Shown here: in pieces, positions 33,961-41,135 of the stretch
Layout of the letters: every line of letters begins with the position of its first letter
How positions within the stretch are numbered: position 1 is the stretch's first letter
Origin: Planctomycetota bacterium
GTDB taxonomy: Bacteria; Planctomycetota; Phycisphaerae; Sedimentisphaerales; Anaerobacaceae
Direction of reading: 5' to 3'
Assembly (NCBI GenBank): GCA_022566315.1
Contig: JADFJC010000017.1
Coordinates: forward strand, 1-44,825
DNA length: 44,825 bases
Position numbers and translations under genes: made by a program
Notes under the pieces: model-generated
Databases searched by the model: none
The model's input: only the letters and a program-made list of their open reading frames with translations
Told to the model about the DNA's origin: nothing

Positions 33961-35032
33961 TGTTAAGAATATATCGAAGTCTTTGGGTACTTTGGCGATA
34001 CGGGATGTATCTTTCGAGGTTCAACCGGGGCAGTATTTTGTTTTGCTTGGTGCCTCCGGGGCAGGTAAAAGCGTGTTGTTAGAGACCATAGCAGGGCTTA
34101 TCTGGCCAGACGCCGGCAGGATATTCCTCGATGGAAGAGACGTTACAGACGAAAAAATCCAGAAACGAAAATTTGGACTGGTGTTTCAGAACAGTGCACT
34201 TTTCCCACATATGACGGTTTACGATAATATTGCATACTCGCTTCGATGCAAAGGGCTTAAGAATTCTCAAATCCAGGAACGAGTGGACCGAATTGCGGAG
34301 GATTTTGCGGTTACTGGTTTTCTTAAGCGCAGGGTCCAGACACTCTCCGGCGGGGAGTCGCAGCGCATTTCATTAGCGCGGGCAGTGGCAAGCGAGCCGA
34401 GATGTCTTTTGCTGGATGAGCCTATATCGTCGCTGGATGCAAAATCCCGACCCCAGATACGTGCTCTGCTGCGTAAGATTAATCGTCAGGGGCAAACAAT
34501 CGTCCACGTAACGCACGATTATACCGAAGCGGTTTCCTTAGGCACGCATATAGCGGTTATGGATGCAGGCAGAATTGCACAGGCAGGCACGGTTGAGGAG
34601 GTTTTTCAGCGTCCCAAATCCGAATTTATCGCCAGATTTGTTGGCATCAGAAATTTCTTTAAAGGACAGTTGGAAAAGCCAGTAGATGGGCCGGCGAACT
34701 TGAGGCAGTTTGTTGCCGACGGTCTTGGTCTTTCGGTTATGACCGACAGTGTTGCTGGTATTGGGTTTGTTATGGTGCGAAGTGAGGATGTTACGATTTG
34801 CAGCGCAGCGATGAATGCGCACACAAGTGCCCGCAATAATTTTGAGGGCACAATTGTAGATATTATCCCGGCCGCGACTGGAATAGAAGTCCTGATTGAC
34901 GTTGGCGCCGGAAAACCCGTAGAAGTTGCAGCGATGATAAGTGCTGAATCAGTGAAATCGCTGGAACTGCATTGCGGCAAAAGAGTATGGATAAGCTTCA
35001 AGGCCTCGGCGGCCAGATATGTTGAGCAGTGA
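33953..35032 (+). CDS. modC: Molybdate/tungstate ABC transporter ATP-binding protein
   Basis: 359 residues, overlapping modB by 8 bases. Walker A GASGAGKS (33-40), Q-loop FQN (78-80), signature LSGGE (131-135), Walker B CLLLDEP (151-157) and the switch His in HVTHDY. The C-terminal 120 residues form a TOBE-like region (GFVMVRSEDVTICSA, then FEGTIVDIIPAATGIEVLIDVG) that binds oxyanion in ModC/WtpC. It supplies ATP for oxyanion import, feeding the cofactor genes that follow. Confidence 0.9.
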   Translation: MLSVKNISKSLGTLAIRDVSFEVQPGQYFVLLGASGAGKSVLLETIAGLIWPDAGRIFLDGRDVTDEKIQKRKFGLVFQNSALFPHMTVYDNIAYSLRCKGLKNSQIQERVDRIAEDFAVTGFLKRRVQTLSGGESQRISLARAVASEPRCLLLDEPISSLDAKSRPQIRALLRKINRQGQTIVHVTHDYTEAVSLGTHIAVMDAGRIAQAGTVEEVFQRPKSEFIARFVGIRNFFKGQLEKPVDGPANLRQFVADGLGLSVMTDSVAGIGFVMVRSEDVTICSAAMNAHTSARNNFEGTIVDIIPAATGIEVLIDVGAGKPVEVAAMISAESVKSLELHCGKRVWISFKASAARYVEQ

Positions 35033-35033
35033 A

Positions 35034-36158
35034 ATGATAAAACTTGACGGAATGTTGATGATTGGCTCAGCCGGAGCAAATATCGGCAAGACTGAACTGG
35101 CCTGTGCGCTTATTAAAAAATTTAACAAAAACAAAGACATCATAGGGATAAAGGTTACCACGATAAAAGAGCGAGACGGGCAGTGTCCCCGCGGCGGCCA
35201 GGGTTGCGGTGTCTGCTCATCTCTGGACGGCAACTTCTGCATTACAGAGGAGACCGGCGTCAATTCCGACAAGGATACGGCAAGACTTCTGGCAGCAGGT
35301 GCCAGCCGGGTTTTGTGGATGCGTGTTATGAAAACACATTTGAAGGAAGGCCTGGCTGCCTTGCTCGATAAGATTGGGGCAGATGCTGTTTCTCTCTGCG
35401 AATCGAACTCGCTGCGGCAGGTAGTTAAGCCGGGATTGTTTCTTATGGTCAGGGGCAAAGATTCGATGATGTGGAAAATTTCGGCTGACGCTGTAAAAAA
35501 ATATGCGGATAAAGTTGTGGTTTCAGACGGCAGCAGCTTTGATTTTGATATCGGCCGGATAAAACTTCTCGGTGGTAAATGGGTAATGCAGGAGCAGGCA
35601 ACGGCGATAATTATGGCCGGCGGTGACAGCAGCCGGATGGGTATGGACAAGAGTGTGCTGGCAATTAACGGTAAGCCAATAGTAGAAATAATCGCTGAGC
35701 AGCTTCGCACATCTTTCAGCCAAATACTTATAAGCGCCAACGATGCCGAGAAGTTTGCATTTCTGGGTTTGCAGATTGTCCCGGACAGAATACAGGGGCA
35801 GGGGCCATTGATGGGAATAGCATCGGCTCTGGAGGCCTCAGCGAACGAGGTGAACTTTGTGGTAGCCTGCGACATTCCGCATATAGACCTGGCGTATGTC
35901 AGGAAAATGCTTTCCCTGGCCAAAGAAGCGGACATAGTTATTCCGACCACCGGTGATAAAGAATATGAACCGCTCTTTGCAGTATATAACAAAAGCGCAC
36001 TTGAAGCAATAAACGAGGTGCTGCGCACAGGGGGACGTAAAATAAGCGACGTGTTCACCCGCTGCAAAGTCAGCTACATTGAACTTAAAGCGGACCGCTT
36101 TGCCAACTTGAATACAAGGACCGAATATGAAGAATTCTGTAAAAAATACGGTACTTAA
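35034..36158 (+). CDS. MobB-like GTPase fused to MobA molybdenum cofactor guanylyltransferase
   Basis: 374 residues from the ATG at 35034, one base after the modC stop; an ATG at 35019 overlapping modC is possible. The N-terminal domain has a P-loop GSAGANIGKTE and a cysteine cluster GQCPRGGQGCGVC plus a further FCI, which may bind metal. The C-terminal domain starts with ATAIIMAGGDSSRMGMDKSVLAINGKPI, the MobA nucleotide site, then DRIQGQGPLMGIASAL and VVACDIPHI. It attaches GMP to molybdopterin to make bis-MGD used by the DMSO-reductase family. The fused order MobB-MobA is inferred from motifs; the N-domain could also be a dethiobiotin-synthase-like ATPase. Confidence 0.8.
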   Translation: MIKLDGMLMIGSAGANIGKTELACALIKKFNKNKDIIGIKVTTIKERDGQCPRGGQGCGVCSSLDGNFCITEETGVNSDKDTARLLAAGASRVLWMRVMKTHLKEGLAALLDKIGADAVSLCESNSLRQVVKPGLFLMVRGKDSMMWKISADAVKKYADKVVVSDGSSFDFDIGRIKLLGGKWVMQEQATAIIMAGGDSSRMGMDKSVLAINGKPIVEIIAEQLRTSFSQILISANDAEKFAFLGLQIVPDRIQGQGPLMGIASALEASANEVNFVVACDIPHIDLAYVRKMLSLAKEADIVIPTTGDKEYEPLFAVYNKSALEAINEVLRTGGRKISDVFTRCKVSYIELKADRFANLNTRTEYEEFCKKYGT

Positions 36159-37401
36159 TTTTGATGATGCGTTTGAAATTGTGATGAGCTCGGCCCGTCG
36201 ATTAGGCACAGAGCGTGTCGGTATTGACCGTGCTTTGAATCGAATACTGGCAGAGGACGTGATTTCCGATATTGATATACCACCGTTTAACAAGTCGGCT
36301 ATGGACGGATTTGCCTGTCGTCGAGCCGACCTTGCAAACGAGCTTTCAATAATTGAGACTATCCCTGCCGGATATGCTCCCGGCAAATCAATCGGGACCA
36401 ACCAGTGTGCGAAGATTATGACTGGTGCGGTTGTGCCCGAAGGGGCTGATTGCGTAATTATGGTCGAATATACCGAAAACACCGCAGAGAACAGGATTCG
36501 ATTTACTGGAAGCACCACAAACAACAATATATGTCTAAGGGCCGAAGACACTAAAAAAGGCGATGTTGTTCTTCGGGCCGGTGAGATTATTAAAGCTGAA
36601 CACATTGCGGTGCTGGCAACTGTGGGCTGTATTAAACCGTCGGTGGCATTACAGCCGAGGGTAGGCATTATAGCTACGGGGGATGAATTAGTCGAACCCA
36701 GCCGGAAACCGACCGCCTGTCAAATCAGAAACAGCAACGCCTTCCAATTAGCCGCTCAAGTGACAGGCGCCAATGCGATAGCGACCAACTACGGTATCGC
36801 TGCTGATACAAAAGAAGCTATTGATAGTATGTTCAAAAAGGGAATAAGGCAAAACGATGTTGTGATTTTATCAGGCGGTGTATCGGTTGGTGACTGTGAC
36901 TTTGTCCGTGAGGTTTTGAAGGAAAACAACGTTAGACTATTATTCGAGAAGGTTGCGGTCAAGCCTGGCCGACCTACGGTTTTTGGTATTTTAAATCAGA
37001 AGTCAGAAGTCAGAAGTCAGAAGCCAGAAATCAGAAGTCAGAAGCCAGAATCTGTCGTCTGTCCTCTGTCGTCTGTCTTCTGTTTCGGATTGCCCGGCAA
37101 TCCGGCATCAACCTTTATTATGTTTGAACTGTTAGTGAAACCTTTTCTTTATAAAATGACCGGGCACGATTTCAAACCTGTTGTTTCTCACATGCAACTC
37201 GAAAGCACTATAACAAGAAAAAAGACGAAAAGGGATTCGTGGCTGCCTGTCATATTTAAAGAAAATGGTAAGATTGCGAGCATCGAGTATCACGGCTCTG
37301 CGCACATTAATGCTTTATGCGAAGCTGACGGTTTAATATGTATGCCCACAGGTGTAGCAGAAATTAAGGAGGGAACCACCGTTGCTGTTAGACAGATTTA
37401 A
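36127..37401 (+). CDS. moeA: Molybdopterin molybdenumtransferase, with in-frame repeat insertion
   Basis: 424 residues, overlapping the previous gene by 32 bases. MoeA signatures: PPFNKSAMDGFA, KIMTGAVVPEGADCVIMVE, RVGIIATGDELVEPS, QIRNSNAFQL, VVILSGGVSVGDCDFV, FEKVAVKPGRPTVFGIL and FGLPGNPASTFIMFELLVKP. It inserts molybdenum into adenylylated molybdopterin. Between GIL-N290 and F320-GLPGNP, where other MoeA proteins have a few residues, lie 29 extra residues (291-319; SEVRSQKPEIRSQKPE followed by SVVCPLSSVFC). They are encoded by the heptamer repeat at 36997-37083. The frame stays open because the insert is 87 bases. Confidence 0.93.
   Translation: MKNSVKNTVLNFDDAFEIVMSSARRLGTERVGIDRALNRILAEDVISDIDIPPFNKSAMDGFACRRADLANELSIIETIPAGYAPGKSIGTNQCAKIMTGAVVPEGADCVIMVEYTENTAENRIRFTGSTTNNNICLRAEDTKKGDVVLRAGEIIKAEHIAVLATVGCIKPSVALQPRVGIIATGDELVEPSRKPTACQIRNSNAFQLAAQVTGANAIATNYGIAADTKEAIDSMFKKGIRQNDVVILSGGVSVGDCDFVREVLKENNVRLLFEKVAVKPGRPTVFGILNQKSEVRSQKPEIRSQKPESVVCPLSSVFCFGLPGNPASTFIMFELLVKPFLYKMTGHDFKPVVSHMQLESTITRKKTKRDSWLPVIFKENGKIASIEYHGSAHINALCEADGLICMPTGVAEIKEGTTVAVRQI
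36995..37083 (+). repeat. Heptanucleotide repeat element inside moeA (inverted copy)
   Basis: Eight heptamers of the type RYCAGAA are followed by T and four of the type CTGTCNT. Read on the opposite strand the order and junction equal those of the modB-proximal repeat. Every frame of the CAGAAGT-type array on this strand is free of stops, which explains how the coding frame is kept. Confidence 0.9.
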
Positions 37402-38191
37402 TCGAAAAATAGACTACCTGCGAATCTCGGTAACCGACCGCTGCAACTACCGCTGCACATATTGTATGCCGGACTCTGTCTTTGTGCATAAGAGTCACAG
37501 CGATATCATTTCTTATGAACAGATCGAGTCGCTGACCAAAGTAGCTGCAAAGATGGGCATAACAAAAATTCGACTCACAGGCGGCGAGCCGCTGGTCCGC
37601 AAAAACATCGCCCAATTAGTGGCAAAACTTACAGCGATTGACGGTATTGACGAGGTGTGCATGACAACAAACGGTTCACTGCTTGTAGATATGGCGGTGA
37701 AACTGAAGCAAAATGGTCTTGGGCGCGTGAACATCTCGATAGATTCGCTCGATGCGGACAGGTACCGCCGGGTTACTCGTGGGGGGGACTTGTGCAAGGC
37801 TGTCGCAGGCGTTGATGCGGCCATCAAAGCAGGGCTTACGCCGATAAAGATTAATATGGTCATCCTTGATGATACGACTGAAACCGATATTGAAACGATG
37901 AAGACATTTTGCGAGCAAAAGGGACTGCAGCTTCAAAAGATTATGCAGTTTTCTCTTTATGACAGGGCCGATTTGGACAGGCGTTTTCAGACGGAGCGGC
38001 CGCCGAAATGCAACTGCTGTAACAGGCTCAGGCTGACCGCTGACGGGTTCCTGAAACCATGCCTTTTTTCTGATAATGAGATAAAGGTGAATTTTGACAA
38101 CATCCGCCGCTCTATATTTGAAGCTGTAGTGAAAAAACCGGAAAATGGAAGCTCCTGCAGGAACAGGCTTATGAACCAAATCGGAGGATGA
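37382..38191 (+). CDS. moaA: GTP 3',8-cyclase, unusually short
   Basis: 269 residues against about 320-340 usually. The radical SAM motif C21-x3-C25-x2-C28 (CNYRCTYC) and RLTGGEPLVRK are intact, as is VNISIDSLDADRYRRVTRGG. The C-terminal cluster is C210-x2-C213-x13-C227 (CNCCNRLRLTADGFLKPC), and the essential Gly-Gly end is present (NQIGG). The stretch of about 60 residues normally lying between the central barrel and the second cluster is reduced to about 25. It converts GTP to 3',8-cyclo-dihydro-GTP, the first Moco step. Starts inside the end of moeA (20-base overlap). Confidence 0.88.
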   Translation: MLLDRFNRKIDYLRISVTDRCNYRCTYCMPDSVFVHKSHSDIISYEQIESLTKVAAKMGITKIRLTGGEPLVRKNIAQLVAKLTAIDGIDEVCMTTNGSLLVDMAVKLKQNGLGRVNISIDSLDADRYRRVTRGGDLCKAVAGVDAAIKAGLTPIKINMVILDDTTETDIETMKTFCEQKGLQLQKIMQFSLYDRADLDRRFQTERPPKCNCCNRLRLTADGFLKPCLFSDNEIKVNFDNIRRSIFEAVVKKPENGSSCRNRLMNQIGG

Positions 38192-38196
38192 GAAAA

Positions 38197-38225
38197 AGAA
38201 CCGCGGATTACACGGATTACGCGGA
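38197..38225 (+). repeat. Dispersed repeat at the moaA/moaC junction
   Basis: ACCGCGGATTACACGGATTA followed by CGCGGAT, immediately after the moaA stop (38189-38191). It is a type of repeat often met between genes of environmental bacteria (general knowledge). It occupies the apparent 5' end of moaC and, if translated, would give TADYTDYAD. Confidence 0.6.
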
Positions 38226-38262
38226 TAAAATCGAAAAAGGTAAAAATAAAAAGGTTGAGAAT

Positions 38263-38733
38263 ATGTGCGAAGAAACAAACAAAAAGGTAAAAGGTATGAT
38301 TGATATAAGTCAGAAAGGTATAACGATACGAACAGCAACAGCAGCCGGGCGTGTGGTTCTTGGAGAAGAGGTGTTTGAGGTCCTGCGGGATGGGCAATGT
38401 CCGAAAGGTGATGTTCTTGAAACGGCAAAGATAGCTGCGATAAATGCGGCAAAAGCAACTCCTTCAACAATCCCAATGTGTCATCCTATTCTAATTGAGG
38501 CCGTGAAAGTTGATTTTGTGATGGACGAGACGAACAAATCGGTTTCTGTGAATGTTAAAGTTAAATCCTCGGGCAAGACGGGCGTTGAAATGGAAGCGCT
38601 TTGCGGCGCAAGCACTGCCTGTCTTACCATTTACGATATGCTCAAATACAAAGGCAAAGATATGGTGATAAGCCAGATAAAATTACTGGAAAAAACCGGT
38701 GGGAAAAGTGGCGACTATAAAAGGCAAAATTAA
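38263..38733 (+). CDS. moaC: Cyclic pyranopterin monophosphate synthase
   Basis: 156 residues from the ATG at 38263 (AAGGTTGAG upstream), which puts eleven residues before MIDISQKG as in other MoaC proteins. An upstream in-frame ATG at 38188, overlapping the moaA stop, would add 25 repeat-encoded residues and is judged unlikely. CHPILIEAVKVDF and GKTGVEMEALCGASTACLTIYDMLK are the MoaC signatures. It makes cyclic pyranopterin monophosphate from the MoaA product. Its 3' end overlaps the MOSC gene by up to 35 bases. Confidence 0.93.
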   Translation: MCEETNKKVKGMIDISQKGITIRTATAAGRVVLGEEVFEVLRDGQCPKGDVLETAKIAAINAAKATPSTIPMCHPILIEAVKVDFVMDETNKSVSVNVKVKSSGKTGVEMEALCGASTACLTIYDMLKYKGKDMVISQIKLLEKTGGKSGDYKRQN

Positions 38734-39163
38734 GGCTGTCTCAATCTCCAAAAAAAGAGGCACCCGGAAATTCAACGTCCTCGAGGCCGAGCTGAAAGTC
38801 GGCGTCGGCATAGAGAAAGACGCCCACGCAGGAAACTGGCACAGACAGGTAAGCTTTCTTGCTGTCGAATCGATACGGAAAATGGCAGCAAAGGGGCTTG
38901 ATCTTAGTGCCGGCGACTTTGCGGAGAATATCACCACTGAAGGAATCAACCTGCAATCGCTGTCTGTCGGCACCAGGCTCAAAGTCGGGCCGGAAGCTGA
39001 GGTTGAAATTACCCAGTTTGGAAAAAAATGCCATACCGGCTGTGAAATTTCCCGGCTGGTCGGAGATTGTATTATGCCGCGGGAAGGCGTCTTTGCAAAA
39101 GTAACAAAGCCGGGCCGAATCAAGCCCGGCGACAGAATAGAGGTATCACAACAAAATGATTAA
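38699..39163 (+). CDS. MOSC-domain protein
   Basis: 154 residues from the GTG at 38699; a GTG at 38708 is an alternative with GGTGGG upstream. The MOSC fold is seen in AVSISKKRGTRKFNV, GIEKDAHAGNWHRQVSFLA and the conserved cysteine in QFGKKCHTGCEI. Stand-alone MOSC proteins are thought to bind or transfer sulfur to metal cofactors. In Moco clusters such small MOSC proteins are common, often before a mog gene, as here. Confidence 0.88.
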   Translation: MGKVATIKGKIKAVSISKKRGTRKFNVLEAELKVGVGIEKDAHAGNWHRQVSFLAVESIRKMAAKGLDLSAGDFAENITTEGINLQSLSVGTRLKVGPEAEVEITQFGKKCHTGCEISRLVGDCIMPREGVFAKVTKPGRIKPGDRIEVSQQND

Positions 39164-39632
39164 AGTGGCAATATTGACAGTTAGCGACAGTTGCTCAAAG
39201 GGACAAAGAGAAGATGTAAGCGGGCAAACTATCAGGAATATGCTCAGCGCTGATAAATTCGAGATTTGCGGCTATAAAGTCGTAGCTGATGAGCACCAAA
39301 GCATTTCAGAGGAACTTGTAAACTTTGCCGATGTAGTAAGTGCTGATATTGTCTTGACAACTGGTGGAACCGGCCTTGGGCCTCGAGACGTTACGCCTGA
39401 GGCCACCGCTTCGGTTTGCCAAAAAATGGTTCCCGGCCTGGCTGAAACAATGCGGTCGGAGGGCTTGAAAAAAAGCCGAAATGCCGTCCTTTCCCGCGCA
39501 GTGGCCGGGATTCGCGAGAATACGCTTATTATCAATTTGCCCGGCAGCCCAAAAGCGGTTAAAGAATCCTTGGAGGCGGTTCTAAACGTCCTGGACCATG
39601 CCGTCGATATGATGGCCGGCCTCGGGCACTAA
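39156..39632 (+). CDS. mog: MogA/MoaB-family molybdopterin adenylyltransferase
   Basis: 158 residues, overlapping the MOSC gene by 8 bases. The signatures are VAILTVSDSCSKGQREDVSGQ, VLTTGGTGLGPRDVTPEAT and INLPGSPKAVKESLEAVL. It adenylylates molybdopterin, preparing it for MoeA. It ends the operon; no MoaD, MoaE or MoeB genes are seen, so these must be elsewhere. Confidence 0.93.
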   Translation: MIKVAILTVSDSCSKGQREDVSGQTIRNMLSADKFEICGYKVVADEHQSISEELVNFADVVSADIVLTTGGTGLGPRDVTPEATASVCQKMVPGLAETMRSEGLKKSRNAVLSRAVAGIRENTLIINLPGSPKAVKESLEAVLNVLDHAVDMMAGLGH

Positions 39633-39674
39633 GGACTTGTAAATAAATTATCTTCCATTTTTGGCTGGCTGCGG

Positions 39675-39728
39675 CTTCGTCTCTCGTCTCTCGTGCCCCG
39701 TGACCCGAGCGACAAGCGACGAGCGGGG
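39675..39728 (-). repeat. CTCGTCGCTNGTCGCTCGGGTCACGGG-type dispersed repeat, copy A
   Basis: On the minus strand it reads CGCTCGTCGCTTGTCGCTCG then GGTCACGGGGCACGAG; GTCGCTCGGGTCACGGG (17 bases) is shared with copy B at 41163-41209 on the plus strand. Followed by a short ORF that has no recognised product. Confidence 0.75.
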
Positions 39729-39804
39729 CAGACTGTACTTTAGTCCAACAAGCACAATACCCAAGTCTTTCATGGTAAACATGGTCTTGTCCCTCTTGTT
39801 AGTG

Positions 39805-40734
39805 TTATCTACAGAACCATCGACGATGCTTGTGACGGTAAGAATCAACCCACCAGAATGGCAAAGCTGAAAAACGCCCAAGGGCCAAATAAAGCCCGAC
39901 GAGTCTAATACCCAGAAGTTTTATCGCACATCTGCGATGCCTTGTTAAGGTATCTCCTGTCTTTTCAAATACCAGTGGGTTCCAATTAAGCTCACCGTCG
40001 ATAAGTCTAAGATTATGCTTTTCGTACAATGACAAATCGCTGCTGTATTTACGATTTGATTTCAGATGTGTAGGATTGTTGGGATGTATCATATAGAAAG
40101 AAGCGTTTACGATAAGCTCACCGCCATGGCACAGATAGCCTACGATAGTCTCAACGAATGCATGTGGATCGAGAACATGCTCAAGCACGTCAAGACATAT
40201 GACTGCATCGTACTTGTTCAAAGGTATTTCATTTTGATTCGTCACCACGGTTATACTTCCATCACATTCGGCAAAGAGCTTTCTTGCAAAAGCTTCTGAG
40301 TAGCCTGGTACTTCAAAATATGTTACATTATGTCCTAACTGAGCGAAATATGCAGAGTCAAACCCCAAGCCATCACCTACACTCAAAATATTTAGCGGTC
40401 GTTGTGCACGACTGCCCAGGTATCCTGCGATCCACTTACGCATTCCTCTTTTGATTCTGTTGCAGTTCCAAATAGCCAGTTCATAAAGAAACGCATCAGT
40501 TTGCTCATAGAAACACTTTAGCCCACTGCTCCATATATATGGTTCAAGACCAGCTTTCGCCAATGCCCGCATTACATTGATGCCTTGACTCTCATACTCT
40601 TCACGCAGTCGTGATACAACAACATCCTCAGGTTGTTGCGTCAGCTCGCTGATCCACGAAACAATTTTCCCCTCACCACGGAGCGTGACAAGTAAAGCAG
40701 AAGGCAACCTCGTTTGTCTTTTCGCATAACTCAT
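39805..40734 (-). CDS. Class I SAM-dependent methyltransferase
   Basis: 309 residues. The Rossmann methyltransferase core lies at about 115-230: motif I LNILSVGDGLGFDSAYFAQLG, an acidic end in VTYFEVPG, and motif IV DAVICLDVLEHVLDP, then GGELIVNASF. A helical N-terminal region of about 110 residues and a basic C-terminus flank it. The substrate is unknown; the VLEHV type often modifies glycans, lipids or secondary metabolites. The gene stands alone between two 13-base direct repeats (39632-39644, 41089-41101). Confidence 0.82.
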   Translation of the reverse strand: MSYAKRQTRLPSALLVTLRGEGKIVSWISELTQQPEDVVVSRLREEYESQGINVMRALAKAGLEPYIWSSGLKCFYEQTDAFLYELAIWNCNRIKRGMRKWIAGYLGSRAQRPLNILSVGDGLGFDSAYFAQLGHNVTYFEVPGYSEAFARKLFAECDGSITVVTNQNEIPLNKYDAVICLDVLEHVLDPHAFVETIVGYLCHGGELIVNASFYMIHPNNPTHLKSNRKYSSDLSLYEKHNLRLIDGELNWNPLVFEKTGDTLTRHRRCAIKLLGIRLVGLYLALGRFSALPFWWVDSYRHKHRRWFCR

Positions 40735-41135
40735 TCAATATCATTTTGCCTGATTATTAAAAATCATTTCTGAATCAAATCCAAGAACCACTATAACAGC
40801 TATCTCCATCCACATAACCAAAAGTTGAAGCTTATTCGTAATCCCAATCTTCATATTTGCTGAAATTATCCAAAAAGGTCTTTCTTTTGTCCAGAAGTTT
40901 TTATTAGTGGTCCAGAATCGCAGTCTTTATATGTTCCGGTAGTTCACAGGCCATTTAAACGCCGAGCTCGTCTTAAGCAATATCTGACATCCCCGACTGA
41001 AAAAAACAGCCAATAGCTTGCTTTACCGCTACTCAATGGCTATACTTGTAAGTTCCATGATTAGAGAAACGATGAGGTGCAGGCCTATAGGACTTGTAAA
41101 TTTCTTTTGTTTTCAAAGCAGAAAGGAGCAGGATT
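40735..41135. other. Intergenic region without recognisable gene
   Basis: 401 A/T-rich bases between the divergent methyltransferase and propeller genes. No ORF of note, tRNA or clear repeat is seen except the 13-base repeat AGGACTTGTAAAT at 41089-41101. Promoters for both genes presumably lie here. Confidence 0.5.

Noticed and set aside
34949..36067. Minus-strand ORF of 372 codons opposite the mobBA fusion
   Set aside because: Antisense to a gene with intact P-loop and MobA motifs; composition looks like a shadow frame.
37676..38476. Minus-strand ORF of 266 codons opposite moaA/moaC
   Set aside because: Antisense to two conserved cofactor genes; no recognisable product.
39648..39881. Minus-strand ORF of 77 codons containing PRSSLVARVTG
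   Set aside because: Mostly repeat copy A; no ribosome site or known family.
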